This document shows, piece by piece, positions 16,874 to 25,543 of a stretch of 64,000 bases of DNA. Origin of the DNA: Halomonas gemina. GTDB taxonomy: Bacteria; Pseudomonadota; Gammaproteobacteria; Pseudomonadales; Halomonadaceae. Numbering within the stretch: position 1 is the stretch's first letter; the number at the start of each line of letters is the position of its first letter. The translations under genes were made by a program, and so were the position numbers. The notes under the pieces are model-generated. The model was given only the letters and a program-made list of their open reading frames with translations, made no database searches and was not told where the DNA came from. Location of the stretch: positions 301,415 through 365,414 of the forward strand of contig NZ_JAMJPK010000006.1 of NCBI RefSeq assembly GCF_023554995.1, read 5' to 3'.

Positions 16874-18052
16874 ATGCAGACCAATCTCGAGAAACACCAA
16901 GCCACCCGTCGCGTCACCTACCTGTCCGTGGTGGTGAACACCGTCTTGGGTGTGGCCAAGATCATCGTCGGCTGGCTCGTCGGCTCGGCCGCGCTGGTTG
17001 CCGATGGCGTGCACTCCTTCTCCGACCTGGTGACCGACGGCTTCGTGCTTGCCGCCTCTCACTATGGCCATCAGGGGCCCGACCACGACCACCACTACGG
17101 TCACGGGCGCATCGAGACCCTGGCCACCCTGTTCCTGGGCAGCGTGCTGATCTTCGTGGCCGGCGCCATCGCCTGGTCGAGCCTGGATCGCCTCTCCTCT
17201 ACCGCCGAGATTCCGCCGCCCGGCGTCTGGGCGATCCTGTTGACGGCCCTGGCGCTGCTTTCCAAGGAGTGGCTCTTCCACCTGACACGCCGGGTGGCGC
17301 GCCGTATCGGCTCGAAGATGCTGGAAGCCAACGCCTGGCACCACCGCAGCGACGTGCTTTCCACCGGCGTGGTGATGGTCGCCCTGGTGGGCAGCCAGTT
17401 TGGCGCCACCTGGATCGATACCGTGGCGGCGGTGATCGTCGGCCTGATGGTCGGCAAGGTGGGCTGGGACCTGCTGTGGGAGTCGGGACGAGAACTGGTG
17501 GACACCGCCCTGCCCGTGGCGACCCAGGAGGAGATGCGCCAGGTGGCGATGAACGTGGCCGGCGTCGAGGGCATACATGACCTGCGCACCCGCCTGTCGG
17601 CCGGGCATACCATGCTCGATCTGCACGTGGTGGTGTCGCCGCGGATCAGCGTCTCCGAAGGTCACGAGATCGGCAACGAGGTGAGCCGCCGCCTGCGCAA
17701 TGCCTTCCCCGCCCTCACCGACCTCACCTTCCATATCGACCCCGAGGACGACGCCGGAGAGGGCGACCCCAGCCGCTTCCCGGGGCTGCCGCTGCGTCCC
17801 GAGGTAGAAGCCGCCCTGGCGCAGCGTTGGGAGGCGCTGGACGTCTGGCCGGCGATCCGCGAGATCGAACTGCACTACCTGGAGGGCGTGGTCACGGTGG
17901 TGATCTGCCTGCCCGAGCAGTCGCCCTTCGACAGCGACGCCGTGATCAGCCGCCTCGAGGAGCGTGCCCAAGACCTCGATTGGTTCTCCCACGTCGAAGT
18001 GCGACGCCTGGCGGGCGCCCCGTCCCCGTGCAGCGTTTCCCTGAAGGCATGA
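16874..18052 (+). CDS. Cation diffusion facilitator, probable Zn2+/divalent metal exporter
   Basis: A 392-residue CDF protein with six expected membrane segments. Metal site A is formed by HSFSD (ADGVHSFSDLVTDG, near residue 50) and HHRSD (NAWHHRSDVLSTG, near 158), giving an HD-HD quartet typical of zinc/cadmium CDFs rather than the DD-DD or DD-HD arrangements seen in Mn or FieF-type members. A His-rich stretch DHDHHYGHGR follows the second segment. The C-terminal cytoplasmic domain is longer than usual and contains two ferredoxin-like repeats (VEGIHDLRTRLSAGH... and REIELHYLEGVVTVVI...). The start at 16874 (MQTNLEKHQATRR) fits the family; the in-frame start at 16793 would add an unlikely tail. 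Confidence 0.9.
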   Translation: MQTNLEKHQATRRVTYLSVVVNTVLGVAKIIVGWLVGSAALVADGVHSFSDLVTDGFVLAASHYGHQGPDHDHHYGHGRIETLATLFLGSVLIFVAGAIAWSSLDRLSSTAEIPPPGVWAILLTALALLSKEWLFHLTRRVARRIGSKMLEANAWHHRSDVLSTGVVMVALVGSQFGATWIDTVAAVIVGLMVGKVGWDLLWESGRELVDTALPVATQEEMRQVAMNVAGVEGIHDLRTRLSAGHTMLDLHVVVSPRISVSEGHEIGNEVSRRLRNAFPALTDLTFHIDPEDDAGEGDPSRFPGLPLRPEVEAALAQRWEALDVWPAIREIELHYLEGVVTVVICLPEQSPFDSDAVISRLEERAQDLDWFSHVEVRRLAGAPSPCSVSLKA

Positions 18053-18059
18053 ACGCGAG

Positions 18060-18082
18060 CGCCGGGGCTCATGGCCCCGGCG
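18060..18082. terminator. Bidirectional hairpin between convergent CDF gene and putA
   Basis: CGCCGGGGC (18060-18068) and GCCCCGGCG (18074-18082) pair perfectly over 9 bp around a 5-base loop, directly after the CDF stop codon. A second stem CTCGGG/CCCGAG (18128-18148) abuts the putA stop. Neither has a long T-tract. Confidence 0.55.
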
Positions 18083-18149
18083 TGTTGGTTGGCAAGCCCC
18101 CACCCTGCAAGAAGTTGCCGCGCTTCCCTCGGGTGGATGTCCCCCGAGC

Positions 18150-21100
18150 CTATTCGGCCGTCGCCAGCAGGCTGGCGTTGCCCCCCGCGGCGGTGGTGTC
18201 GATGCACAGGTGGCGTTCCACCACGTAGCGCTCCGGGGCGATGGTCTGGGTCTCGAGCGACACGATGGCGCCGTCGCGCTCGGCGAGCGCCAGGCGCAGC
18301 TCGCGGGTCCAGTCGCTGTCGCCGGCCGCGGCCACGGTCTCGATCTCCCTGATCGCGGTCAGGGTGTCGGCCGCGACGCTGCCGTCGAGCGCGGCGACGG
18401 GCGCCCCGGCATCGATCAGCGGCTGCACGGCCTGAGTCGCGCCGGGGGCGACGACGACGGCCGGTGAGCCTGCCCCCAGCGCCTGCACCGCCTGGGCGAT
18501 GGCGATATCCAGGCTCGGCCCGAGGCACAGGGCCGGGCCCTTCGGGTACATCGCCAGGCGATTGCTTTCGCCCGTCGGCCCCGGCAGCGTCTGGGGCGTC
18601 ATGTCCAGCGCCGCGGTCTCGGCGAGCGCCTTGCGGACCACGCCACCCTTGCCGGAGAGCGCCTTGCGCAGAACTTCGACCCGATCGCGACGCGCCGCCC
18701 AGTTGCGTGAATCCAGCCCGTCGAGGGCCGACTGCAGATCCCCGACGGTCACGGCATTCCCTTTCGGCGCCTCAAGGCGCTCGACGGCAGCGGTACGGCG
18801 GAAGCGGTTGACGTAGAGCGGGCCGCCGGCCTTGGGGCCGGTACCCGAGAGGCCCTCGCCACCGAAGGGCTGGGAGCCGACGATGGCACCGATCTGGTTG
18901 CGATTGACGTAGATGTTGCCGACATGGATGCGCTCGACGATCTGCTGCACGCGGTCGTCGATGCGGGTATGCAGGCCGAAGGTCAGCCCGTAGCCCCTTT
19001 CGTTGATGTCATCGACCACCTTGTCGATGTCCCGCGCCTTGAAGGTGGCCACGTGCAGCACCGGGCCGAAGATCTCGCGCTCGAGGTCCTCGATGCCGCC
19101 GACCTCGACCACGGCCGGGGTGACGAAGGTGCCGACGTCCGGCGCAGGCAGCTTCTTCAGCACCTTGCCGGCCTTTTCCTTCTCCGCCACATAGGCGCCG
19201 ATGTCGGCCTGGGCCTCGGCGTCGATCACCGGCGAGACGTCGGTGTCGGTGTTCCAGGGGTCGCCGATGGTCAGCGCGTCCATGGCGCCATCGAGCATCG
19301 TCAGCAGCCGCTCCCGCGCCTCTTCCTGGACGTAGAGCATCCTCAGCGCCGAGCAGCGCTGGCCGGCCGACTGGAAGGAGGAGATCAGGATGTCGCGCAC
19401 CGCCTGCTCGGTCAGCGCCGTGGAGTCCACGATCATGGCATTCAACCCGCCGGTCTCGGCGATCAGCACGGCATCCGGCCCGGCATTCTTCGCCAGGGCC
19501 TTGTGGATGATCTGCGCCACCGGGGTCGAGCCGGTGAAACAGACGCCGGCGATCCGCGGATCGCTGGTCAGTGGCCCGCCCACCGTGGGCCCGTCGCCGG
19601 GCAGCAGCTGCAGCGCCGCCTCGGGCAGGCCGGCCTCGCGCATCAGCTCGACGGCCCGCGCGGCGATCATCGGTGTCTGCTCGGCGGGCTTGGCGAGCAC
19701 CGCGTTGCCGGCCGCCAGCGCCGCGGCGAGCTGGCCGGTGAAGATGGCCAGCGGGAAGTTCCAGGGGCTGATGCAGACGAAGATGCCGCGGGCGCTACCC
19801 GGCTCTTCGGCGTCCAGTCGCTCGCCCTCGTTTGCGTAAAAGCGCAAGAAATCGACCGCTTCACGCACCTCGGCGATGCCGTCGAACATCATCTTGCCGG
19901 CCTCGCGGGTGCAGATCACCGTCAGCTCGGCGATGTGTTCCTCGTAGAGGTCGGCGGTGCGGCGCAGCACCTCGGCCCGCTCGGCCACCGGACGCGCCGA
20001 CCACTCGCGGAAGCCCTCCTCGGCGGCGTCCAGCGCGGCCGCCACCTCCTCCGGGGTCGCCTCATGCACCTGGCCGACCACCCGCGAGCCGTCGGCGGGC
20101 GACACCACATCGTTGGCCGGCCCCTGGGGTGCCGGGTTTCCCGCCAGCATGGGCCCGGCGGTCCAGGTGGTGTCGGCGAATGTCTCGCGAGCCGCCAGCA
20201 GCGGCAGGATCGAGGCGGGTTCGTTGATCCGGTAGCCGCGGGAGTTCTTGCGCTCGGGGGCGAACAGCTCGCCGGGCTGGCGGATCATGGGACTGGCGAT
20301 GGCATCACCCAGGCGTTGCATCTCTGCCACCGGATCCTTGGAGACCTCGCTGGGGGGAATCGAGCTGTCCACTACCTGGTTGACGAAGGAGGAGTTCGCG
20401 CCGTTCTCCAGCAGGCGTCGGACCAGGTAGGCCAGCAGATCACGGTGCGCACCAACCGGGGCATAGATGCGGCAATGCGTCCCTTCTGACTCCTTGACGA
20501 TATGGTGCAGCGACTCGCCCATGCCGTGCAGGCGCTGGAACTCGTAGCTGTCCTTGTCATCGCCGGCCATGGCGACGATGGCGGCACAGGTATGGGCGTT
20601 GTGGGTGGCGAACTGCGGGTAGATGCGGTCGCGCCGGTCGAGCAGCAGCTGGGCGCAGGCCATGTAGCTGACATCGGTGTTGACCTTGCGGGTGAAGACC
20701 GGGAAGGTCTCGACGCCCATCTCCTGGGCCAGCTTGATCTCGGTATCCCAGTAGGCGCCCTTGACCAGTCGCACCATGATCTTGCGATCGTGTCGCTCGG
20801 CCATGTCGTAGAGCGCCTCGATCACCGGCCCGGCGCGGCGTCCGTAGGCCTGTACCACGACACCGAAGCCATCCCAGCCCTTGAGGCTCGGGTCGGAGAG
20901 CAGCGCCTCGATCACGTCCAGCGACAGATCCAGCCGGTCCTGCTCCTCGGCGTCGATATTGAAGCCGATATTGGCCTTGGCCGCCTGCCGCACCAGTTCC
21001 TGGGCGCGTGGCACCAGGGTCTCCATCACCGTATCGCGGTGGGTGTATTCGTAACGCGGATGCAGCGCCGAGAGCTTCACCGAGATGCCGGGGCTGCCGC

Positions 21101-21815
21101 GCACGTCGCCCTTGGCCTGCTTGGCGATGGCGGTGATCGCCTTGGCGTAGGCCTCATGATAGCGCTGCGCATCCTCGTCGGTGCGCGCCGCCTCGCCCAG
21201 CATGTCGTAGGAGTAGGTGTAGCCCTGCTTCTCGAGTTCGCGGGCATTCTTCATGCCCTCCTCGATGGTCTGGCCGAGCACGAACTGGCGGCCGAGAATC
21301 CGCATCGACTGGCCGACCGCCTTGCGCACCACCGGCTCGCCCATGCGGCGCACCAGGCCGCGCAGCGCCCGCGTCGGGCCCTTGGGGTCGTCATCCAGCA
21401 CCTTGCCGGTCAGCATCAGCGCCCAGGTCGAGGCGTTGACCATCGACGACGACGACTTGCCCAGGTGCGCGCCCCAGTCGGAGGGCTCGATCTTGTCGTG
21501 GATCAGGTCGTCGATGGTCTCCGCGTCGGGCACCCGCAGCAGCGCCTCGGCCAGGCACATCAGGCCGACGCCTTCGGCGGTGGAGAGCCCGTACTCGGCC
21601 AGGAACGCCTCCATCATCGAGGGCGACCTCTCCTTGCGCACCCGCGCTACATAGTTGGCACCGACCTCGGCCACCCTGCGGCGGTCGTCTTCGGACAGCT
21701 TGATACGCTCGACCAGCTCATGCAGTACTGTTGCCTCGTCGGCCGAATAGTGGTCGCGGATGCGCGTTCGCAGCTCGCTCACGGCGCCCTGCGGGTGAAG
21801 GTTTGCTTGGTTCAT
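18150..21815 (-). CDS. putA: Bifunctional proline dehydrogenase/P5C dehydrogenase, without DNA-binding domain
   Basis: A 1221-residue PutA that oxidises proline to glutamate. The PRODH barrel (about 170-460) includes YARRAGPVIEALYDMAERHD-like and MVRLVKGAYWDTEIK motifs; the substrate-channelling partner ALDH domain (about 560-1000) has VCISPWNFPLAIFTGQLAAA, GVCFTGSTPVAQ and the catalytic cysteine in SAGQRCSALRM near 820. A C-terminal domain of about 200 residues follows. The N-terminus (MNQANLHPQGAVSELRTRIR) has no ribbon-helix-helix domain, so this is a type-B-like PutA that cannot autoregulate by DNA binding. The start at 21815 is preceded by AAAAGGG. It is divergent from the carnitine genes, separated by 269 bp. 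Confidence 0.95.
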   Translation of the reverse strand: MNQANLHPQGAVSELRTRIRDHYSADEATVLHELVERIKLSEDDRRRVAEVGANYVARVRKERSPSMMEAFLAEYGLSTAEGVGLMCLAEALLRVPDAETIDDLIHDKIEPSDWGAHLGKSSSSMVNASTWALMLTGKVLDDDPKGPTRALRGLVRRMGEPVVRKAVGQSMRILGRQFVLGQTIEEGMKNARELEKQGYTYSYDMLGEAARTDEDAQRYHEAYAKAITAIAKQAKGDVRGSPGISVKLSALHPRYEYTHRDTVMETLVPRAQELVRQAAKANIGFNIDAEEQDRLDLSLDVIEALLSDPSLKGWDGFGVVVQAYGRRAGPVIEALYDMAERHDRKIMVRLVKGAYWDTEIKLAQEMGVETFPVFTRKVNTDVSYMACAQLLLDRRDRIYPQFATHNAHTCAAIVAMAGDDKDSYEFQRLHGMGESLHHIVKESEGTHCRIYAPVGAHRDLLAYLVRRLLENGANSSFVNQVVDSSIPPSEVSKDPVAEMQRLGDAIASPMIRQPGELFAPERKNSRGYRINEPASILPLLAARETFADTTWTAGPMLAGNPAPQGPANDVVSPADGSRVVGQVHEATPEEVAAALDAAEEGFREWSARPVAERAEVLRRTADLYEEHIAELTVICTREAGKMMFDGIAEVREAVDFLRFYANEGERLDAEEPGSARGIFVCISPWNFPLAIFTGQLAAALAAGNAVLAKPAEQTPMIAARAVELMREAGLPEAALQLLPGDGPTVGGPLTSDPRIAGVCFTGSTPVAQIIHKALAKNAGPDAVLIAETGGLNAMIVDSTALTEQAVRDILISSFQSAGQRCSALRMLYVQEEARERLLTMLDGAMDALTIGDPWNTDTDVSPVIDAEAQADIGAYVAEKEKAGKVLKKLPAPDVGTFVTPAVVEVGGIEDLEREIFGPVLHVATFKARDIDKVVDDINERGYGLTFGLHTRIDDRVQQIVERIHVGNIYVNRNQIGAIVGSQPFGGEGLSGTGPKAGGPLYVNRFRRTAAVERLEAPKGNAVTVGDLQSALDGLDSRNWAARRDRVEVLRKALSGKGGVVRKALAETAALDMTPQTLPGPTGESNRLAMYPKGPALCLGPSLDIAIAQAVQALGAGSPAVVVAPGATQAVQPLIDAGAPVAALDGSVAADTLTAIREIETVAAAGDSDWTRELRLALAERDGAIVSLETQTIAPERYVVERHLCIDTTAAGGNASLLATAE

Positions 21816-21921
21816 GTTCGATACCCTTTTGCTGCTCGGAACGCATCGTCGATGCACAGGTGCGATTGCCGTCGTCTATGGTGGAAGGCATTTATCTAGC
21901 GTAGGCGTCGCGGCCGGAGTT

Positions 21922-21942
21922 GTGTCCACTGGCGATAGACAC
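21922..21942. promoter_or_regulatory. Inverted repeat in the putA/cdhC intergenic region, candidate operator
   Basis: GTGTC (21922-21926) and GACAC (21938-21942) form a dyad separated by 11 bases, about 107 bp before putA and 143 bp before cdhC. Its central position in the divergent promoter region and the presence of cdhR four genes away make it a candidate regulator site. The half sites are short, so chance is possible. Confidence 0.35.
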
Positions 21943-22084
21943 TTTATCAACGGACGACTCGTCGGGCATCGATCGCGGCAAGTATGTCGCTAAATGTGGA
22001 TTTTTTGTCGTGCTGGATCAAAATGCCAGGCCGGGATGACCCCACACTGTAGGCACATCCTCGTTGAGCCACAGGAGGCCGAAC

Positions 22085-23005
22085 GTGAACCGCAACGTCA
22101 TCCTGACCTGCGCCGTCACCGGCGCCGGCGATACCGCCGGCAAGAACCCCAATGTGCCGATCACGCCGAAGCAGATCGCCGACGACTGCATCGAGGCCGC
22201 CCGCGCCGGCGCGAGCGTGGCGCATATCCACGTGCGCGACCCCGAGACCGGCGCCATCAGCCACTCCGTCGATCGCTTCCGTGAGGTGATGGCGCGGGTC
22301 CGCGAGGCGGACGTCGACATCGTCATTAACATCACCGCCGGCGGCGGCGGCGACTGGATTCCCGACGCCGAGGACCCCACCCGCGGTGGCCCGGGCACCG
22401 ACATCCAGACCCCGTCCCAGCGCCATGCGCCGGTGGCTGCGCTGCTCCCGGAGCTTTGCACCCTGGACTGCGGCAGCCTCAACTTCGGCGACATGGTCTA
22501 CGTGAATCCCGCCGACTGGCTGCGCGAGCACGCCCGGCTGGTGCAGGCCGCCGGCGTCAAGCCGGAGCTGGAGTGCTTCGACCTGGGCCATGTGTGGTTC
22601 GCCCGCCAGCTGCAGCAGGAGGGCCTGATCGACGGCGCCCCCCTCTACCAGCTCTGCCTGGGCATTCCCTGGGGCGCCGAGGCCGACCCCGAGTCCATGC
22701 TGGCGATGCGCAACAAACTGCCGGCGAACGCCAACTGGGCGGCCTTCGGCATCGGCCGTCAGCAGATGCCCATGGTCGCCCAGGCGATGCTGCTCGGTGG
22801 CCACGCCCGGGTCGGCCTGGAGGATAACCTCTACCTGAAGAGGGGGGTGCTGGCCACCAACGCTCAGCTGGTGGAGAAGGCCGGGGACATCATCGAGAGC
22901 CTCGGTGGCCGCGTCATGACGCCGGCCGAGACCCGCGCCCACCTGAAGCTGCGCGACCCGGGCACGGGCAAGACCGTTGAACAGGCCGCGGGAGGTCAGG
23001 CATGA
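22085..23005 (+). CDS. cdhC: 3-dehydrocarnitine cleavage enzyme (BKACE family)
   Basis: A 306-residue beta-keto acid cleavage enzyme. The Zn-binding [10 protein letters not shown] motif lies near residue 45, with INITAGGGG near 80, [10 protein letters not shown] near 135 and ELECFDLGH near 165. In carnitine degradation this family condenses 3-dehydrocarnitine with acetyl-CoA to give betainyl-CoA and acetoacetate. The start is a GTG at 22085 with AGGAGG 5 nt upstream; an in-frame ATG at 22064 lacks a ribosome binding site. It is followed, with a 4-nt overlap, by L-carnitine dehydrogenase, which fixes the substrate assignment. Confidence 0.93.
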   Translation: MNRNVILTCAVTGAGDTAGKNPNVPITPKQIADDCIEAARAGASVAHIHVRDPETGAISHSVDRFREVMARVREADVDIVINITAGGGGDWIPDAEDPTRGGPGTDIQTPSQRHAPVAALLPELCTLDCGSLNFGDMVYVNPADWLREHARLVQAAGVKPELECFDLGHVWFARQLQQEGLIDGAPLYQLCLGIPWGAEADPESMLAMRNKLPANANWAAFGIGRQQMPMVAQAMLLGGHARVGLEDNLYLKRGVLATNAQLVEKAGDIIESLGGRVMTPAETRAHLKLRDPGTGKTVEQAAGGQA

Positions 23006-23958
23006 GCCGTCAACTCTCCGTGATCGGTACCGGGGTGATCGGCAACGGCTGGATCGCCCGCGCCTTGGCACGCGGCTGGGACGTGGTGGCCTTCGACCCC
23101 GACCCCGAGGCCCCGGCGCGTACCCGCGCCTTCGTCGACAATGCCTGGGAATCGCTTGCGCGCCCGGGCCTGGCCGAGGGCGCCAGCCCAGCGCGGCTGC
23201 GCTTCGCGAATAGCCTCGAGGCCGCCGTCGAGGGCGCCGACCTGATCCAGGAGAACGTCCCCGAGCGCCTGGAACTCAAGCGCGAGATCCTCGCCGCCAT
23301 CGACGCCGCGGCGGCGCCGGAGGTGGTGATCGGCTCCTCCACCTCGGGCTTCAAGCCCACGGACCTTCAGCAGGAGTGCCGCCGGGCGCCGGGACGGGTG
23401 ATCGTCGCCCACCCCTTCAACCCGGTCTACCTGCTGCCGCTGGTCGAGCTCGTCGGCGGCGAGGCCACCGACCCCGCGCAGGTCGAGCGCGCCCGTGGGC
23501 TCTATCAATCACTCGAGATGCGCCCGCTGGTGGTACGCCGCGAGATCGAGGGCCATATCGCCGATCGCCTGATGGAGGCGCTGTGGCGTGAGGCGCTGCA
23601 CCTGGTCAACGACGGCGTGGCCACCACCGAGGAGATCGATGCCGCCGTGGTCTATGGCTGCGGCCTGCGCTGGTCGCTGATGGGCACCTTCCTGACCTTC
23701 CACCTGGCCGGCGGCGAGCAGGGCATGCGGCATATGCTCGAGCAGTTCGGCCCGGCACTGAAGCTGCCCTGGACCAAGCTCGAGGCCCCCGAACTCACCG
23801 ATGGGCTGATCGACCGCGTGGTCGAGGGCTGCGAGCATCAGGCCGCCGGGCGCCCGGTGGCCGAGCTGGACCGCCGCCGCGACGACTTCCTGGTGGAACT
23901 GCTCGACCTGGTGCAGAAGTACTGGCCGGAGGCCGAGGGCCTGGAGGGACGCATCTGA
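23002..23958 (+). CDS. cdhA: L-carnitine dehydrogenase
   Basis: A 318-residue 3-hydroxyacyl-CoA-dehydrogenase-type enzyme that oxidises L-carnitine to 3-dehydrocarnitine with NAD. The Rossmann motif [20 protein letters not shown] is at the N-terminus, with [13 protein letters not shown] near 80, [12 protein letters not shown] near 110, and [15 protein letters not shown] with the catalytic His near 135. The helical domain begins around 190 and includes [12 protein letters not shown]. The ATG overlaps the cdhC stop (ATGA) and the stop overlaps the next gene by 1 nt. The three genes therefore form a tight operon that turns carnitine into glycine betaine. Confidence 0.95.
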   Translation: MSRQLSVIGTGVIGNGWIARALARGWDVVAFDPDPEAPARTRAFVDNAWESLARPGLAEGASPARLRFANSLEAAVEGADLIQENVPERLELKREILAAIDAAAAPEVVIGSSTSGFKPTDLQQECRRAPGRVIVAHPFNPVYLLPLVELVGGEATDPAQVERARGLYQSLEMRPLVVRREIEGHIADRLMEALWREALHLVNDGVATTEEIDAAVVYGCGLRWSLMGTFLTFHLAGGEQGMRHMLEQFGPALKLPWTKLEAPELTDGLIDRVVEGCEHQAAGRPVAELDRRRDDFLVELLDLVQKYWPEAEGLEGRI

Positions 23959-24413
23959 TGGTGATACTGGAGACCCGCGTCGCCCCCGAGTGGGTCGACT
24001 ACAACGGCCACATGAACGACGCCGAGTACGCGCGGGTGTTCTCGCTGGGCGTGGAGGCGCTGATGGACGCCATCGGCCTCGACGAGGCCGGTCGGGCGCG
24101 CCATGGCTACACCCTCTACACCCTCGAGACGCACCTCTGCTACCGGCGCGAGGCCCATGAGGGGCAGCCGCTGCGCGTCAGCCTGACCCTGCTGGATCGC
24201 GACGCCAAGCGGTTGCATGTCTTCTTCGAACTGCGTGACGAGGCGGACACCCTGCTGGCCACCAGCGAGCAGATGCTGATGGGGATCGACAGCGAGGCGG
24301 GGCGCCCGGCGCCCTTTCCCGCGCCCGCCGAGGCGGCCATCGCCGCGCTGCCCCATGCCACGCAAGACGCCTGGCCGGAACTGGCCGGACGCACCATCGG
24401 CATTCGCCGCTGA
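23958..24413 (+). CDS. cdhB: Betainyl-CoA thioesterase (hot-dog fold)
   Basis: A 151-residue 4HBT-type thioesterase starting with the family signature WVDYNGHMNDAEYARVFSLG, followed by a second strand THLCYRREAHEGQPLRVSLT. It would release glycine betaine and CoA from betainyl-CoA made by CdhC. In Pseudomonas the equivalent gene is cdhB. The start overlaps the cdhA stop by one base (TGATG), showing coupling. Glycine betaine made here would feed the demethylation genes elsewhere in the window. Confidence 0.9.
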   Translation: MVILETRVAPEWVDYNGHMNDAEYARVFSLGVEALMDAIGLDEAGRARHGYTLYTLETHLCYRREAHEGQPLRVSLTLLDRDAKRLHVFFELRDEADTLLATSEQMLMGIDSEAGRPAPFPAPAEAAIAALPHATQDAWPELAGRTIGIRR

Positions 24414-24473
24414 CCCCGGTCGCCGAACGCCAGGCCCCGTCCCGGGCGGGCCTGGTGTATCCTCTCCCAGACC

Positions 24474-25439
24474 ATGAGACTCCAGCCGCCCGACACCGTC
24501 CCTGAGCGCATCGGCTTCCTGCTGCTGCCGCGCTTCGCCATGGTGGCCGTCTTCTCGGCCATCGAGCCGCTGCGCATCGCCAACCGCATCGGCGGCCGGG
24601 CGCTGTTCGAGTGGGCGCTGATCAGCCGCGACGGCGAGCCGGTGGTGGCCTCCAACGGCATGACCCTGGCGGCGACCTGCGGCCTGGCCGAGGCGCCGAT
24701 AACGCCCAGCCTGGCGGTCTGCGCCAGCTTCGAGCCCGAGCACGGCATCGATGACGAGCTGACCGCCTGGCTGCGCGAGCGTGCCGTGGCCGGCTGCGTG
24801 CTAGGTGGCATGGATACCGGCTGCTATGCGCTGGCCGCCGCCGGGCTCCTCGATGACCAGACGGTGACCCTGCACTGGGAGTGCCTGCCCGAGTTCCGCA
24901 CCCGCTTTCCCCGGGTCGACGCCGTGGAGTCGATCTATGAGATCACCGCCGAGGGCTTCTCCTGCGCCGGTGGCAGCGCGGCCATCGACATGAGCCTGGA
25001 CCTGATCCGTCGCCGCCACGGCGAGCCCCTGGCCGACCGGGTCCGGGAGCAGCTGGTCCACGATCAGGGGCGCCAACCGGCCAGCCGCCAGCGTGGCAGC
25101 CCGGGACAGGGCGTCGATCCCCTGCTCAACCGCGCCATCGCCCTGATGGAGGCGCATCTGGAGGCGCCGCTGAGCATCCAGGCACTGGCCGGTGAACTGG
25201 GACTCGGCTGGCGCGGCCTGGAGCGCCTCTTCGAGCGCTACCTGGCCTGCCCGCCTCAGCGGTTCTACGTGGAGCGCCGCCTGGCCCATGCCCACCGGCT
25301 GCTGCTGGAGACGCGGCACCCGGTCACCCAGATCGCCCTGGCCTGCGGCTTCGCCTCGGCCTCCAGCTTCACCCGCGCCTTCCGCCGCCACCATGGCCTG
25401 ACGCCCAGCCAGCTTCGGCGGCGCCACAGGCCGGGCTGA
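24474..25439 (+). CDS. cdhR: GlxA-family AraC-type regulator of carnitine catabolism
   Basis: A 321-residue protein with an N-terminal DJ-1/PfpI-like ligand domain (RIGFLLLPRFAMVAVFSAIE; GGMDTGCYALAAAGLLDDQ; CAGGSAAIDMSLDLI) and a C-terminal AraC HTH (LSIQALAGELGLGWRGLERL through VTQIALACGFASASSFTRAF, residues about 235-315). This is the architecture of CdhR, GbdR and SouR. Its place directly after cdhCAB, 60 bp downstream on the same strand, supports CdhR, an activator responding to carnitine or a derivative. Direct evidence for the ligand is lacking. Confidence 0.85.
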   Translation: MRLQPPDTVPERIGFLLLPRFAMVAVFSAIEPLRIANRIGGRALFEWALISRDGEPVVASNGMTLAATCGLAEAPITPSLAVCASFEPEHGIDDELTAWLRERAVAGCVLGGMDTGCYALAAAGLLDDQTVTLHWECLPEFRTRFPRVDAVESIYEITAEGFSCAGGSAAIDMSLDLIRRRHGEPLADRVREQLVHDQGRQPASRQRGSPGQGVDPLLNRAIALMEAHLEAPLSIQALAGELGLGWRGLERLFERYLACPPQRFYVERRLAHAHRLLLETRHPVTQIALACGFASASSFTRAFRRHHGLTPSQLRRRHRPG

Positions 25440-25469
25440 CTGTCGAATTGGGCACAGTTCCTGTCGAAT
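25440..25469. promoter_or_regulatory. Two direct repeats before the gamma-butyrobetaine dioxygenase gene
   Basis: CTGTCGAAT occurs at 25440-25448 and again at 25461-25469, exactly 21 bp apart, or two helical turns. AraC-type regulators commonly bind phased direct repeats, so this is a candidate CdhR site. It starts at the base after the cdhR stop codon and ends 74 bp before the next gene. Confidence 0.4.
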
Positions 25470-25543
25470 CGCGTCGCATGAGGTCCCGCGTTGACGGGCA
25501 CCCTGTAGGTCACCACCAACGCCATCGGGAGCCCCACCCTGCC

